Shown here piece by piece: positions 11,426 through 24,326 of a DNA stretch of 64,000 nt. Within the stretch, counting starts at the first letter, position 1. Every line of letters begins with the position of its first letter. The notes under the pieces are model-generated. The model worked only from the letters and a program-made list of their open reading frames with translations, was not told where the DNA came from and ran no database searches. The position numbers and the translations under genes were made by a program. Source of the DNA: Solibacillus silvestris (GTDB lineage: Bacteria > Bacillota > Bacilli > Bacillales_A > Planococcaceae); the NCBI GenBank assembly GCA_001586195.1, contig CP014609.1, positions 3,318,501 through 3,382,500 on the forward strand, in the 5' to 3' direction.

Positions 11426-11467
11426 AAATTAAAACGGAGCAATCACAAATTTCCTGTAATTGCTCCG
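11426..11467 (-). terminator. Terminator of the lipoprotein gene
   Basis: On the minus strand CGGAGCAATTACA pairs with TGTGATTGCTCCG around a 7-base loop, followed by TTTTAATTTT. It begins 6 bases beyond the stop of the lipoprotein gene. Confidence 0.85.
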
Positions 11468-11473
11468 AATTGT

Positions 11474-12511
11474 TTATTTTATAATCTCCATTTGCTCTGT
11501 TAACTGCAGTATTTCCTCAAATGTTAAGTCCGGATTTTCTAAAATCACATTATATCGTAAACCTTCTTCATCCCATTGGATTGTTTTGAAAGTACCCAAC
11601 TCGATTTTAGAACCCTTTTGTCCGCGCACTTCAATCAGTTCTTCTTCCTCTCCAATTGACTGCATTGGCTTAAAGATTGAAAGCGAGAATTGCTTATCAC
11701 CGTTTTTGGAATATGTTAAGGCAATCTCTCCCGTATCAGTAACCCCCATGTCTTCAATTCCTTCCAATGTGTAACCAAGGGATTCCGGGAATATTAAAAA
11801 TGGTCCAATCTTCTCGACAGCCTGCTCTACTGTCAATTGTTCTAATGGCTTGAAAGATTCGACCTTAACAACGGCATCTTCGGGTATATCTACACTAAAT
11901 TTAGCTTCGTCAATTTTACTGTTTGGCTCAAATTTCGTAAATTCAGAAGTTATTTTCATATCGCCACTTGCCGAAATCGTTTTTAATGTCATCCATGTTT
12001 TTTTATCTACCCAAATTTCCATATCCCCAATAAGCGTATTTTGCTTTTTGGCCTTTGCAATTAAATGGTACGTTTCATGCCCAGCAATCTTTTCTTCTTC
12101 ACCAATTGTAATATCGTGGGAATTTTTTATTTGTTCCAACGTATGCAATGCCTGCTCTTTTAACGTTGGACGAACTAAACTTTCTACTTCTGGCCCTAGC
12201 TCAAAAATCATTGCTTCATTCGTTGTTTTCGAATAGGAAGTTAATGTTTTGCCATCATTAACCGCAATCGATTCTTCTCCTGTGGAATCAACCATTTCTA
12301 CACGTGTCTTTCCTTTTTTCTCCCATTGCTTCGAAAGAATCTCGGTCCCGTCGTCCATTGTTGTCTTATATTCTCCATAATAAGAATCAAGTTCAGATGT
12401 TTCCTGCATCGCCTGATTCAATATTTCTTGGGGTGAGTAATTTTCCTCATTGCTGCATGCCGCTAAAGACAGCGTTAAAATTAATGTTGCTGAATATATC
12501 ATTTTTTTCAT
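11474..12511 (-). CDS. Secreted lipoprotein with LolA/MucB-like and DUF4367-like parts
   Basis: The protein has 345 residues from the ATG at 12511, which has GAGGGG 10 bases upstream. A lipoprotein signal peptide ends in SLAAC, with the lipidated Cys at about residue 19. The central region (about 30-210) resembles lipoprotein-sorting (LolA/MucB-like) proteins of Firmicutes: a beta-rich pattern of repeated 'KTW..LKTISASGDMK' type strands. The C-terminal part (about 230-345, FPESLGYTLEGIED to IILENPDLTFEEI) resembles DUF4367. It starts one base after the kinase stop, so it is the third gene of a regulator-kinase-lipoprotein operon. It could serve as an envelope-stress sensor or as output of that system; both are inferences. 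A longer in-frame start at 12556 lies inside the kinase gene. Confidence 0.8.
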   Translation of the reverse strand: MKKMIYSATLILTLSLAACSNEENYSPQEILNQAMQETSELDSYYGEYKTTMDDGTEILSKQWEKKGKTRVEMVDSTGEESIAVNDGKTLTSYSKTTNEAMIFELGPEVESLVRPTLKEQALHTLEQIKNSHDITIGEEEKIAGHETYHLIAKAKKQNTLIGDMEIWVDKKTWMTLKTISASGDMKITSEFTKFEPNSKIDEAKFSVDIPEDAVVKVESFKPLEQLTVEQAVEKIGPFLIFPESLGYTLEGIEDMGVTDTGEIALTYSKNGDKQFSLSIFKPMQSIGEEEELIEVRGQKGSKIELGTFKTIQWDEEGLRYNVILENPDLTFEEILQLTEQMEIIK

Positions 12512-12512
12512 T

Positions 12513-13961
12513 TTATCCATTCCCCTCTTCTTCAATTGGTGGTAGCCAGATGACAATTGCTAATTGATCTTGCTGTGTTTTAGCTTTAATTGTCCCATTA
12601 TGCTTAGCGATAATTTGCTTTGCAATACTCAAACCGAGACCAGCCCCTCGCTCACCTATATGGCTTCGAGAAACATCAAACTGATACAGCGGCTCAAACA
12701 TTTGCTCACACTGCTGTTCCGATATGGTCACCCCGCTATTTTGGACGACAATATATACGCCCTTTTCCGTAAAGTTATCTGCAACCCTTTTTGTACTCCA
12801 TGCGGGAATATTCAGCGTTTCAAATGCGGATATATAAATCGCTCCTCCCGGATTTGTGTACGTCCAGGCATTCGCGACAACATTATCGACAACGCGCATC
12901 AATTGCTTCGGATTTACAAGATAACTCCCTTCCACATTGGCTGTCGTCTTTGCTTCAAATCCCTTTTCTTTGCTGATTTGTTCATAGTCGCCCAAAAGCA
13001 TATCGAAAAACTCTTCGCCTTCAACTTTTACAAGTTCCAGTTCATATGTCGGTGACTGCAATAATGTTAGCATCATTAAATCATCAAGCAACTGCTTCAT
13101 ATAATCTGATTTGGACTGAATGATTTGCAAATACTCCTGATGATCTTTTTCAGTATGGTTCCCATGCCGTAAACTTTCTGCATATGCTTGAATTGATGTT
13201 AGAGGCGTTTTCAAGTCATGTGACAGACTGGCAATCATAAATTCCTTTTGCTGCTGCTCTAATGCAAGCTTTTTTCGAGTTGCTGTAATTTCCTGCTGCA
13301 TTAATTGAAAGCTCTCGGTTAGTTCTCCGATTTCATCCTTTTTTACCGGTAGCGGACTTGTTGCTTCATCCTTGGCGAAAGCGCGCATTTGTTCCATTAG
13401 TCTTTTTACCGGCTTATTGAGGCGCCTATTCAGCATATAGACAACCGCCCCATATAACAACAGCATTACTACAATTAAACTCGTTACGACAATAAGTGAT
13501 TTTGTGTTTACTTGTTCCAGCCATTCTGAACGAACGAGCGTAATCTTGTATACACCCTTAATTTTCCCATCTTCATAAACAGGTTCTTTATAAACGAATG
13601 TTTCATAGTTTTGTTTAAATTCAAACAGACTTTTATAAACAGCACTTTTTGATTCAAAACCGTTTAAAGAGTTGATTAAATTCGAGGAATAATAAATCTT
13701 GCCATTCGGACTGTACAGCGTAATCATCAACTGATCGGATGTCAGTTTCTCGATTTCCTTATAATTAGCATTAATCGTGTAAAGCGACGGATTATCCAAA
13801 TAATCTTTTATATCTGATACAACTGTCCACTTCTCAAAATACTCATCAAGACTTTTATCCTCGTAGTAATCGTTAATGGATACATATAGCCCATACAGTG
13901 CAAGTAACGGTAATATCATGACAAGCAAATACGTAAGGAGAAGCCATGATTTAATTTTCAT
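12513..13961 (-). CDS. Two-component sensor histidine kinase
   Basis: A membrane histidine kinase of 482 residues. TM1 spans about 7-27, an extracellular sensor region of about 125 residues follows, and TM2 spans about 156-178. HAMP is about 179-230. The phosphoacceptor His lies in SLSHDLKTPLTS, about residue 245. An N-box-like VVANAWTYTNPGG and the ATP lid GERGAGLGLSIAKQI mark the ATPase domain; the G1 box is the variant NSGVTI rather than DxGxG. Its ATG overlaps the response regulator stop by 4 bases. The extracellular ligand is unknown. It is presumably the cognate partner of the upstream regulator. Confidence 0.92.
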   Translation of the reverse strand: MKIKSWLLLTYLLVMILPLLALYGLYVSINDYYEDKSLDEYFEKWTVVSDIKDYLDNPSLYTINANYKEIEKLTSDQLMITLYSPNGKIYYSSNLINSLNGFESKSAVYKSLFEFKQNYETFVYKEPVYEDGKIKGVYKITLVRSEWLEQVNTKSLIVVTSLIVVMLLLYGAVVYMLNRRLNKPVKRLMEQMRAFAKDEATSPLPVKKDEIGELTESFQLMQQEITATRKKLALEQQQKEFMIASLSHDLKTPLTSIQAYAESLRHGNHTEKDHQEYLQIIQSKSDYMKQLLDDLMMLTLLQSPTYELELVKVEGEEFFDMLLGDYEQISKEKGFEAKTTANVEGSYLVNPKQLMRVVDNVVANAWTYTNPGGAIYISAFETLNIPAWSTKRVADNFTEKGVYIVVQNSGVTISEQQCEQMFEPLYQFDVSRSHIGERGAGLGLSIAKQIIAKHNGTIKAKTQQDQLAIVIWLPPIEEEGNG

Positions 13962-14656
13962 ACTTGTTCACCTATAAAGCGGTAGCCCTTTCCCCATACA
14001 GTTTGTATATAGTTAGGTGATTTTACAGGATCCTGCAGCTTCTCACGCAATGCTTTAATATGCACCGTTACCGTATGTGTTTGATCCAGCTCAACTTGGT
14101 GCCAAACATGTGTATACAACGCTTCCTTTGTAAATAGCTCGAAAGGATTTTGTGCCAATACTTTCAGTAACGCAAACTCTTTTTGCGTCAAGCTAACTTC
14201 AACCTCTTCGATATAAACACATTCTTTTACCCAATCAATTTTTAATCCATGTACATATGAAACCATATCTTCTGCTGTGAAAACTCTATTATATCTCTGC
14301 CATCGTCGTATTTGAGAACGAACACGCGCTTTTAACTCTTCTAAAGAAAACGGCTTTGCCAAATAATCATCGGCATCTTGTAACCCTGTGACTTTATCCG
14401 ATTCATTACTTTTTGCACTGATCATAATAATTGGAACATCACTTTGCAGTCGAATATGTTCAATCATTGATAGCCCATCCATTTCAGGCATCATCCAATC
14501 AACAAGTATTAAATCATAGCTACCGGCAGAAAAATCTTCTAATCCTTCAATCCCAGTCGTTGCCCATGTCACTGCATAGCCTTCCTTTATTAAGGTGTCT
14601 TTAATAATGCGCGCAATTTCACGGTCATCTTCCACTAAAAGAATTTGTTGTTCCAT
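13958..14656 (-). CDS. OmpR/PhoB-family response regulator
   Basis: A receiver domain (about 1-120) is followed by a winged-helix DNA-binding domain (about 135-232). The acidic pocket is LLVEDDREI, the phosphoacceptor Asp lies in LILVDWMMPEMDG at about residue 53, and the conserved Lys in DDYLAKPF. The C-terminal signature HTVTVHIKALREKLQ and VWGKGYRF are typical of OmpR/PhoB regulators. Two adjacent ATGs are possible; the second (14656) is 8 bases from AGGAGG and is preferred over 14659. It is the first gene of the trio. Its target genes cannot be read from this window. Confidence 0.93.
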   Translation of the reverse strand: MEQQILLVEDDREIARIIKDTLIKEGYAVTWATTGIEGLEDFSAGSYDLILVDWMMPEMDGLSMIEHIRLQSDVPIIMISAKSNESDKVTGLQDADDYLAKPFSLEELKARVRSQIRRWQRYNRVFTAEDMVSYVHGLKIDWVKECVYIEEVEVSLTQKEFALLKVLAQNPFELFTKEALYTHVWHQVELDQTHTVTVHIKALREKLQDPVKSPNYIQTVWGKGYRFIGEQV

Positions 14657-14855
14657 CATGTACGCCTCCTACCATCACTATAACAAGTAATTTTATCGAT
14701 AATTGTGACTTTATAAATCCTTTATATTTTATCTTACTTTGTTATGTCTGTTTAAAGATAGCCAAAGTTACCTTTCACAGTAAAGATGGTCGTTTTAAAA
14801 TGGAAATTTTATGTTACTATCAATTGTGTAAATAAATAAAAGAGGTGTCACAATA

Positions 14856-15326
14856 ATGGAATTCTTTATCGAAAAGATGAACAGTAAGATGGCCACTACC
14901 ATTCTCGGATGGAAATATGAACAGCCTTACGATTTTTATAATAATGAACAAAGTGATGAGGCTTTGGAAGAATTAATGGATGGATTGTACTATGCCATTG
15001 CTGATAAAAATAAAGAGGTAATTGGATTTTTCTGTATCGGAGAGAGTGCTCAAGTACCTAGAGGAACCCATTTCGGTGTTTATAAAGCAGATTTAATAGA
15101 TATGGGAGTCGGAATGCACCCAAATCTTGTTGGAAAAGGCAATGGGTTCGAGTTTTGTACAGGCATTATGAAATTTATTGAGGAGAAGTATCCAAGTAAA
15201 TCACTAAGATTAACCGTAGCGATGTTTAATCAGAGAGCCATTCATTTATATAAAAAGCTTGGTTTTGTCAAAGAAGATGAATTTAGTAATGACGTTACAG
15301 AATTTATGACAATGGTGAGAATATAA
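14856..15326 (+). CDS. GNAT-family N-acetyltransferase
   Basis: A 156-residue acetyltransferase-fold protein. The acetyl-CoA binding region is seen in MGVGMHPNLVGKGNGFEFC (about 88-106), the Q/RxxGxG/A-type loop, and the C-terminal motif AMFNQRAIHLYKKLGF is characteristic of RimJ/RimL-like GNATs. The substrate is unknown. It is monocistronic, with GAGGTG upstream of the ATG and a strong terminator 25 bases after the stop. It lies divergently from the two-component trio and converges on the rRNA operon. Confidence 0.85.
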   Translation: MEFFIEKMNSKMATTILGWKYEQPYDFYNNEQSDEALEELMDGLYYAIADKNKEVIGFFCIGESAQVPRGTHFGVYKADLIDMGVGMHPNLVGKGNGFEFCTGIMKFIEEKYPSKSLRLTVAMFNQRAIHLYKKLGFVKEDEFSNDVTEFMTMVRI

Positions 15327-15350
15327 AAAATGAAACTATTTATAACAACA

Positions 15351-15378
15351 AAAAAACCACTGATTCCTCAGTGGTTTT
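15351..15378. terminator. Bidirectional terminator between the acetyltransferase gene and the rRNA operon
   Basis: ACCACTGA and TCAGTGGT form a stem with a TTCC loop, flanked by A and T tracts on both sides. It can end both the plus-strand acetyltransferase transcript and the minus-strand rRNA transcript. Confidence 0.88.
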
Positions 15379-15384
15379 GCGTGT

Positions 15385-15501
15385 GCGAAGCGACGTCCTA
15401 CTCTCACAGGGGGAAGCCCCCAACTACCATCGGCGCTAAAGAGCTTAACTTCCGTGTTCGGTATGGGAACGGGTGTGACCTCTTTGCCATCATCACTTCA
15501 C
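15385..15501 (-). rRNA. rrf: 5S ribosomal RNA
   Basis: The minus strand matches Bacillus 5S rRNA, including CACACCCGTTCCCATACCGA and the GTGAGAGTAGGACG 3' region. Ends were set by pairing TGAAGTGATG with CGTCGCTTCG to form helix I, giving about 116 bases. The exact ends are uncertain by one or two bases. Confidence 0.95.
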
Positions 15502-15540
15502 TATAGTGGGCTTTAAATAAGCCTATGTAAAAGAATTTCA

Positions 15541-15562
15541 TTCTTTCAAAACTGGATAAACG
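15541..15562 (-). other. 23S rRNA processing stem, 3' arm
   Basis: This stretch is a near-perfect inverted copy of 18622-18644 on the other side of 23S rRNA. Paired, they form the long stem that brackets the 23S precursor and is normally cut by RNase III-type enzymes. Confidence 0.7.
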
Positions 15563-15585
15563 TTTCATTGAATTGAGCAATAAAA

Positions 15586-20390
<4,805 letters not shown>

Positions 20391-20477
20391 GTAGTTTGAA
20401 AGCTCATTTGCTTTGCTAGCGATCCAACTTCGTTAGAAGTTGAAATCTATTGTTTGCTTCATTTAAGAAGCTTGTTT

Positions 20478-20509
20478 CATTAACGTTGCTTGTTCAGTTT
20501 TCAAGGTTC
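20478..20509 (-). other. 16S rRNA processing stem, 5' arm, with boxA-like sequence
   Basis: The reverse complement of this stretch is almost identical to 18765-18796 downstream of 16S. The two flanks can pair to form the 16S precursor stem. Confidence 0.7.
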
Positions 20510-20540
20510 ATTGTGCTCGTCGTTTGTGCGACTGTTTTAA

Positions 20541-20569
20541 ATTTTAGCAGTGTTGTTTATGTTTGTCAA
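20541..20569 (-). promoter_or_regulatory. rRNA promoter P2 (16S-proximal)
   Basis: TTGACA (20569-20564) and TAAAAT (20546-20541) on the minus strand are separated by 17 bases. This lies about 150 bases upstream of 16S rRNA. Confidence 0.85.
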
Positions 20570-20633
20570 CAACTTTATTAAAATTTATTTTTTCGTTTGT
20601 GTTGTTTGCGTTTGTTTCGCAGCAACGTGATTA

Positions 20634-20663
20634 ACTATACACCCGTTACAAAGGTTTATGCAA
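20634..20663 (-). promoter_or_regulatory. rRNA promoter P1 (distal)
   Basis: TTGCAT (20663-20658) and TATAGT (20639-20634) on the minus strand are separated by 18 bases. It lies about 95 bases upstream of the proximal promoter. Tandem promoters are usual for Bacillus rRNA operons. The rest of 20391-20792 is AT-rich leader with no gene seen. Confidence 0.6.
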
Positions 20664-20792
20664 CCCTTTATTTAAAGAAAAAATTTTCAGATTTTTGCAA
20701 TCCGACTTATATTGAGTTTCTTCCTATTATATATAGAGTAAAGTTAATTTACTTGTCACCCAACAATAAGTTGTTTCTCCCTAAGGAAATAA

Positions 20793-21269
20793 CTATTGAA
20801 TAGCCATTCTCATTTTTCTGCTGACTGTTTTCATGTTTTGTTTTTTATAAAATGCAATGGCCTCTTCATTGAATTCCCATACATTTAACTCCACTTCATC
20901 AACATGCATCCCCTTTGCCCACTTCAGACAAGCTTCAAATAACAGCGATCCGATTCCTTTTCGTTTTTCTGACTGGTCTACACCAAAGTCATGAATGTAT
21001 GCAAATCTTCTATGAACTAATGAAGGGAATTTTGGAGAATCTTCTATACTCATGACCGCAAAGCCTATCACTTTATTTTCTTCCCGTGCAATTAATACTG
21101 TACTTTGCTCTTGTTCAAGCAATTCCATATAATATTCTTCTGGCATAACACTCTCTACTTGGCGAAATACCGTACCATCCCCTTTAACATGATCATCATG
21201 TCCTTGCCTTACTAAACGATTTACTTCTATATAGTGTTGTTCCGTTGCCTCTTCAATTTTAATACCCAT
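20793..21269 (-). CDS. GNAT-family N-acetyltransferase
   Basis: A 158-residue GNAT protein. The acetyl-CoA binding motif is DFGVDQSEKRKGIGSLLFEA (the RKGIGS loop, near residues 99-106), and the C-terminal VELNVWEFNEEAIAFYKKQ is a standard motif B. The substrate is unknown. AGGAGG lies 8 bases before the ATG. It lies between the rRNA promoters and the pbuG terminator as an apparently single gene. Confidence 0.87.
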   Translation of the reverse strand: MGIKIEEATEQHYIEVNRLVRQGHDDHVKGDGTVFRQVESVMPEEYYMELLEQEQSTVLIAREENKVIGFAVMSIEDSPKFPSLVHRRFAYIHDFGVDQSEKRKGIGSLLFEACLKWAKGMHVDEVELNVWEFNEEAIAFYKKQNMKTVSRKMRMAIQ

Positions 21270-21328
21270 TAAACTCTCCTCCTTTACTTAATTCAGTTCG
21301 ATCCAAAAATATATTTTCCTGCAAAAAT

Positions 21329-21358
21329 AAAAAAACCAGTCAACAATAGTTGACTGGT
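21329..21358 (-). terminator. Terminator of pbuG
   Basis: CCAGTCAACTATTGTTGACTGG on the minus strand folds into a tight stem followed by seven T residues, just after the pbuG stop. Confidence 0.9.
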
Positions 21359-21366
21359 GAATGATT

Positions 21367-22701
21367 TTACATTGAACCGACCGTACCTAAATAAATCAGG
21401 AAGAGTACTGCGAAAATATACATAATCGGGTTTACTTCTTTCGCTTTACCTTTTAACACCATTGTTAATGGGTAGAATACGAAACCTACTGCAAGACCCG
21501 TTGCGATTGATGATGTTAATGGCATCATTAACATTGTGAAGAATGCTGGTACAGCTACTTCGAATTTATTCCACTCAATTTGTCCAAGCGAAGATACCAT
21601 TAAAATTCCTACAACGATTAATGCCGGTGCAGTAACTGCGTTTGTTACAACACTTAATACTGGTGATAAGAATAGTGCCAACAAGAAACAGATCCCTGTA
21701 ACGATTGAAGCGAACCCTGTACGTGCGCCTGCTCCAACCCCTGCTGAAGATTCTACATAAGATGTTACTGTTGAAGTCCCAAAGATCGAGCCTGAAATAG
21801 AAGCGATTGAATCTGAAATTAACGCTTTACCTGCACGAGGTAATTTATTATTTTTTACAAATCCCGCTTGGTTGGCAACAGCCATTAAAGTACCCGCGTT
21901 ATCAAAGAAGTCTACGAATAGGAATGATAGAATAACTGATACCATTGTTAGCGTATAGAATTCAGGATCAGTGAATGCTGAGAATAATTTACCGAAAGTT
22001 GGTTCAACACTTGGAGGTGCCGAAACAATCTGAGATGGTAAATCAACTAAACCAAAAATCATACCGGCTATTGCTGTAATGGCCATTGCGATAAATACGC
22101 CAGCTTTCATTCCACGAACTAAGAAAATGACTGTAAGCAGAATACCAAAAATAGCTAACAATACTTCAGCATCGTGCAAGTTACCTAAACCGACAACTGT
22201 TGCCTCACTTGCAACGATAATACCCGCGTTTTTTAAACCGATGAATGAAACAAATAATCCGATTCCCGCTCCAACAGCAATTTTAAGCTCCATTGGTATG
22301 GCATTGATTAATTTTTCACGTAATCCTGTAACTGTTAATAGTAAGAAGAATACGCCTGATACAAATACTGCAGCCAAAGCATGTTGCCAAGGGCTTCCGT
22401 TTGTTAATACAACCGTATAAGCAAAAAATGCGTTTAAGCCTAGACCCGGTGCTAAAGCTAAAGGATACCTTGCAATAATCCCCATAACGAAACATCCAAT
22501 TGCTGCCGAAACAGCTGTTGCCACAAATACCGCACCGTAATCCATGCGTAGTGCATCTGGTAAACCTTCAATATCAGATAGCGTTAAAATGCTAGGGTTT
22601 ACTACTAAAATGTAAGCCATTGCCAAGAATGTTGTAAAGCCGCCTAAAATTTCTCGGCGATAATTAGTTCCAAGTTTATCGAACTCGAAATACTTTTTCA
22701 T
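21367..22701 (-). CDS. pbuG: PbuG-like hypoxanthine/guanine permease (NCS2, AzgA-like)
   Basis: A purine nucleobase:cation symporter of 444 residues with 12-14 predicted membrane segments. The N-terminal ILGGFTTFLAMAYILVVNPS, FFDNAGTLMAVANQAG and GTSTVTSYVESSAGVGAGAR are signatures of the AzgA/PbuG branch; the ESSAGVGAGARTG segment forms part of the substrate site. It is monocistronic, with a guanine riboswitch and PurR-type boxes upstream, which fits guanine/hypoxanthine uptake. In B. subtilis pbuG also lies next to guaA and the pur operon. An adenine-preferring relative (PbuO) cannot be excluded by sequence alone. Confidence 0.93.
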   Translation of the reverse strand: MKKYFEFDKLGTNYRREILGGFTTFLAMAYILVVNPSILTLSDIEGLPDALRMDYGAVFVATAVSAAIGCFVMGIIARYPLALAPGLGLNAFFAYTVVLTNGSPWQHALAAVFVSGVFFLLLTVTGLREKLINAIPMELKIAVGAGIGLFVSFIGLKNAGIIVASEATVVGLGNLHDAEVLLAIFGILLTVIFLVRGMKAGVFIAMAITAIAGMIFGLVDLPSQIVSAPPSVEPTFGKLFSAFTDPEFYTLTMVSVILSFLFVDFFDNAGTLMAVANQAGFVKNNKLPRAGKALISDSIASISGSIFGTSTVTSYVESSAGVGAGARTGFASIVTGICFLLALFLSPVLSVVTNAVTAPALIVVGILMVSSLGQIEWNKFEVAVPAFFTMLMMPLTSSIATGLAVGFVFYPLTMVLKGKAKEVNPIMYIFAVLFLIYLGTVGSM

Positions 22702-22760
22702 AAGAAACTTTCCTCCGTGTTGTCGTCTTCAACATCTAAAGAACACTTAACCTTAAAAAC

Positions 22761-22795
22761 AAAAAAGACACGCAAAGCATAAATGCCGCATGTCC
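22761..22795 (-). terminator. Riboswitch-controlled terminator before pbuG
   Basis: On the minus strand GACATGCGG pairs, partly by G-U pairs, with TTGCGTGTC and is followed by six T residues. It lies between the aptamer and the pbuG start. Confidence 0.75.
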
Positions 22796-22859
22796 ACGAT
22801 TTAAGGAAAATAAGTATATTACACTCTCATTACAGTAGTGTTGTAACAACTTATTTATA

Positions 22860-22928
22860 AATCGTAGTCGAATCATTTACGGTGATTCGGTAGAAACTCA
22901 CGGGCCATATTCCCGACATTATACGACG
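22860..22928 (-). promoter_or_regulatory. Purine (guanine-class) riboswitch aptamer of pbuG
   Basis: The minus strand shows AATATGG, GTTTCTACC, CCGTAAA and GACTACG in the right order. The P3 stem CGAATCA/TGATTCG is perfect and P1 pairs TCGTA with TACGA. The specificity pyrimidine is C, so guanine or hypoxanthine is expected. Confidence 0.93.
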
Positions 22929-22949
22929 ACGTATTTAATTTACGTTAGT

Positions 22950-22978
22950 AATATATCATTTCAATTTTTAAATTACAA
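22950..22978 (-). promoter_or_regulatory. Promoter of pbuG
   Basis: TTGTAA (22978-22973) and TATATT (22955-22950) on the minus strand with a 17-base spacer. It lies directly upstream of the aptamer. Confidence 0.65.
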
Positions 22979-22981
22979 GCT

Positions 22982-23025
22982 ATTTCCGAACGTTTTTTAT
23001 ATATTTTAGATCATAGTTCGTAAAA
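22982..23025. promoter_or_regulatory. Inverted PurR boxes upstream of pbuG
   Basis: ATTTCCGAACGTT (22982-22994, plus strand) matches the PurBox AWWWCCGAACWWT with one mismatch. A weaker, inverted copy, TTTTACGAACTAT, is on the minus strand at 23025-23013. The facing arrangement copies that at purE. The rest of 23026-23147 shows no clear feature. Confidence 0.65.
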
Positions 23026-23147
23026 ACATCCGTAAATTAGCCATTTTCTTCTATTGATGTGTATTTATTTGTTATTAATAAACTTGGCATAATCAAAGAT
23101 TCAATCTAAAATTCTAGTATATTCATACAAAATAGGGGGACTTTAAC

Positions 23148-23555
23148 TTGAATGAAATTAAGGTTGTTGTAAAGGGTGTTCTTATTAAAAATAATAGATT
23201 ACTCATCGTGCAGCGTTCTCAAATTGAAACTGTCGGTGCCGGCACATGGGAGACTGTCGGTGGGAATCTTCATTTCGGCGAGTCATTTGAAACTGCACTA
23301 AAAAGGGAATTTTCAGAAGAAGTAGGACTGAATATTACTGTTAAAAATCAATTATTTTCAACAACATTCCATACGAGCAAAACACGCCAAATTGTACTAC
23401 TCACTTTTTTATGTGATACAAAAGAAGAGCAAATTACGGTTTCCGATGAACACGAACAATATTTATGGGCGACAAAGGATGATCTGCTCACTTTATTGCC
23501 GCAAGAGATTATCGAAGACTTCTCCCAGCATAATGTATTAGATTTATTAAACTAA
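23148..23555 (+). CDS. NUDIX hydrolase
   Basis: A 135-residue NUDIX-fold protein that would hydrolyse a nucleoside diphosphate linked to another group, using divalent metal. The NUDIX box is complete: G-x5-E-x7-REFSEEVGL at about residues 42-64, with the metal-binding REFSEE. The start is a TTG at 23148 preceded by AGGGGG at 8 bases; an ATG one base further on is out of frame. The substrate is unknown. It is followed 82 bases later by a small membrane protein gene, with a possible terminator between them. Confidence 0.9.
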   Translation: MNEIKVVVKGVLIKNNRLLIVQRSQIETVGAGTWETVGGNLHFGESFETALKREFSEEVGLNITVKNQLFSTTFHTSKTRQIVLLTFLCDTKEEQITVSDEHEQYLWATKDDLLTLLPQEIIEDFSQHNVLDLLN

Positions 23556-23595
23556 TAAAATAATTTTATAAAAAGTTTATAGAAATGTTATATAA

Positions 23596-23637
23596 CTCCT
23601 CTATAGTAAAGTTTGAACAAATAGAGGGGGGATTTTT
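23596..23637 (+). promoter_or_regulatory. Hairpin that contains the ribosome binding site of the next gene, with terminator-like T run
   Basis: CTCCTCTAT (23596-23604) can pair with ATAGAGGGG (23621-23629). The 3' arm contains the Shine-Dalgarno of the TTG-started gene at 23638, and seven T residues follow directly. It may end the NUDIX transcript, hide the ribosome binding site, or both. The pairing is seen; the role is inferred. Confidence 0.45.
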
Positions 23638-24039
23638 TTGCACCAGCAACGAAAATGGGCAATGCATTTAATTCGCTTTGCAGCTGTTTCCGGTTTTATC
23701 GGTGTATTAATCGGATCAATTATGAGCGGTAACATGAACTTCGCTTTACGGCCAGTCCACGCACATATTGTATTAGTAGGTTGGTTATCAGTCTTTGCTT
23801 GGGGGATTTTCTATTATTCAGTACCTGTCCGCAAGCTAATCTTAGTTAAAATCCAAAGTATTTTAGGCATGATCGGAGCTTTTGGTTTATGTGTAGGAAT
23901 GTGGTTACATTATTTAAACCCGCTGGACACAAATGAAACATTGAACATGGTGTTCTTCATCGTAGGCGGTACTCTTTTACTAATCGCATTTTTCCTATTT
24001 ATAATTGTGACATTTTTTGTCGAAAAGAAAGAAAATTAA
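23638..24039 (+). CDS. Small four-helix membrane protein resembling a haem-copper oxidase subunit I fragment
   Basis: A 133-residue protein with about four membrane segments (about 11-31, 40-62, 70-92 and 102-128). The segment RPVHAHIVLVGWLS resembles the His-containing helices of cbb3-type oxidase subunit I and of related small membrane proteins that databases label cytochrome-c-oxidase-like. It lacks most of that fold, so it is not an oxidase by itself. The start is a TTG with a strong GAGGGGGG site. A 37-codon membrane gene follows 89 bases downstream. The function is unknown; haem or copper binding is only a guess from the His residues. Confidence 0.7.
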   Translation: MHQQRKWAMHLIRFAAVSGFIGVLIGSIMSGNMNFALRPVHAHIVLVGWLSVFAWGIFYYSVPVRKLILVKIQSILGMIGAFGLCVGMWLHYLNPLDTNETLNMVFFIVGGTLLLIAFFLFIIVTFFVEKKEN

Positions 24040-24128
24040 TTATATCTAGCTCTATTAATTAAGTGCATTTTCCTTTAATATGTTAAAATAATAAAAGTAA
24101 CATCGAAAATGTTAAAGGAGGTTTTTAA

Positions 24129-24242
24129 ATGCCATATTGGTTACATAACACATTATTTGTACTTTTAATAATCGTTACTTTTGGATGTGTTACTAGTGGA
24201 ATTGAGTGGAAATCTCGCGAAAAAGCCACAGTTGAAGAATAA
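24129..24242 (+). CDS. Very small single-pass membrane protein
   Basis: A 37-codon reading frame that begins MPYWLHNTLFVLLIIVTFGC and ends in a charged tail rich in Lys and Glu. One hydrophobic helix covers about residues 7-24. AAAGGAGG lies 7 bases before the ATG, an excellent ribosome binding site, and a strong terminator follows the stop. It may be a small subunit or partner of the oxidase-like protein upstream, much as CcoQ-type peptides accompany oxidases. This is inferred from position and shape; I do not recognise the family. Confidence 0.65.
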   Translation: MPYWLHNTLFVLLIIVTFGCVTSGIEWKSREKATVEE

Positions 24243-24281
24243 TTTAAGCTTAAACGACTTACTATAATGTAACTAACATAC

Positions 24282-24317
24282 AAAAAAGGAAGCCTACGCT
24301 AAATAGGCTTCCTTTTT
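24282..24317. terminator. Bidirectional terminator between the small membrane gene and the YsnF-like gene
   Basis: GGAAGCCTA and TAGGCTTCC form a stem around a short loop, with A and T tracts on both sides. It can serve the convergent genes on both strands. Confidence 0.9.
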
Positions 24318-24326
24318 ATGGTTATC

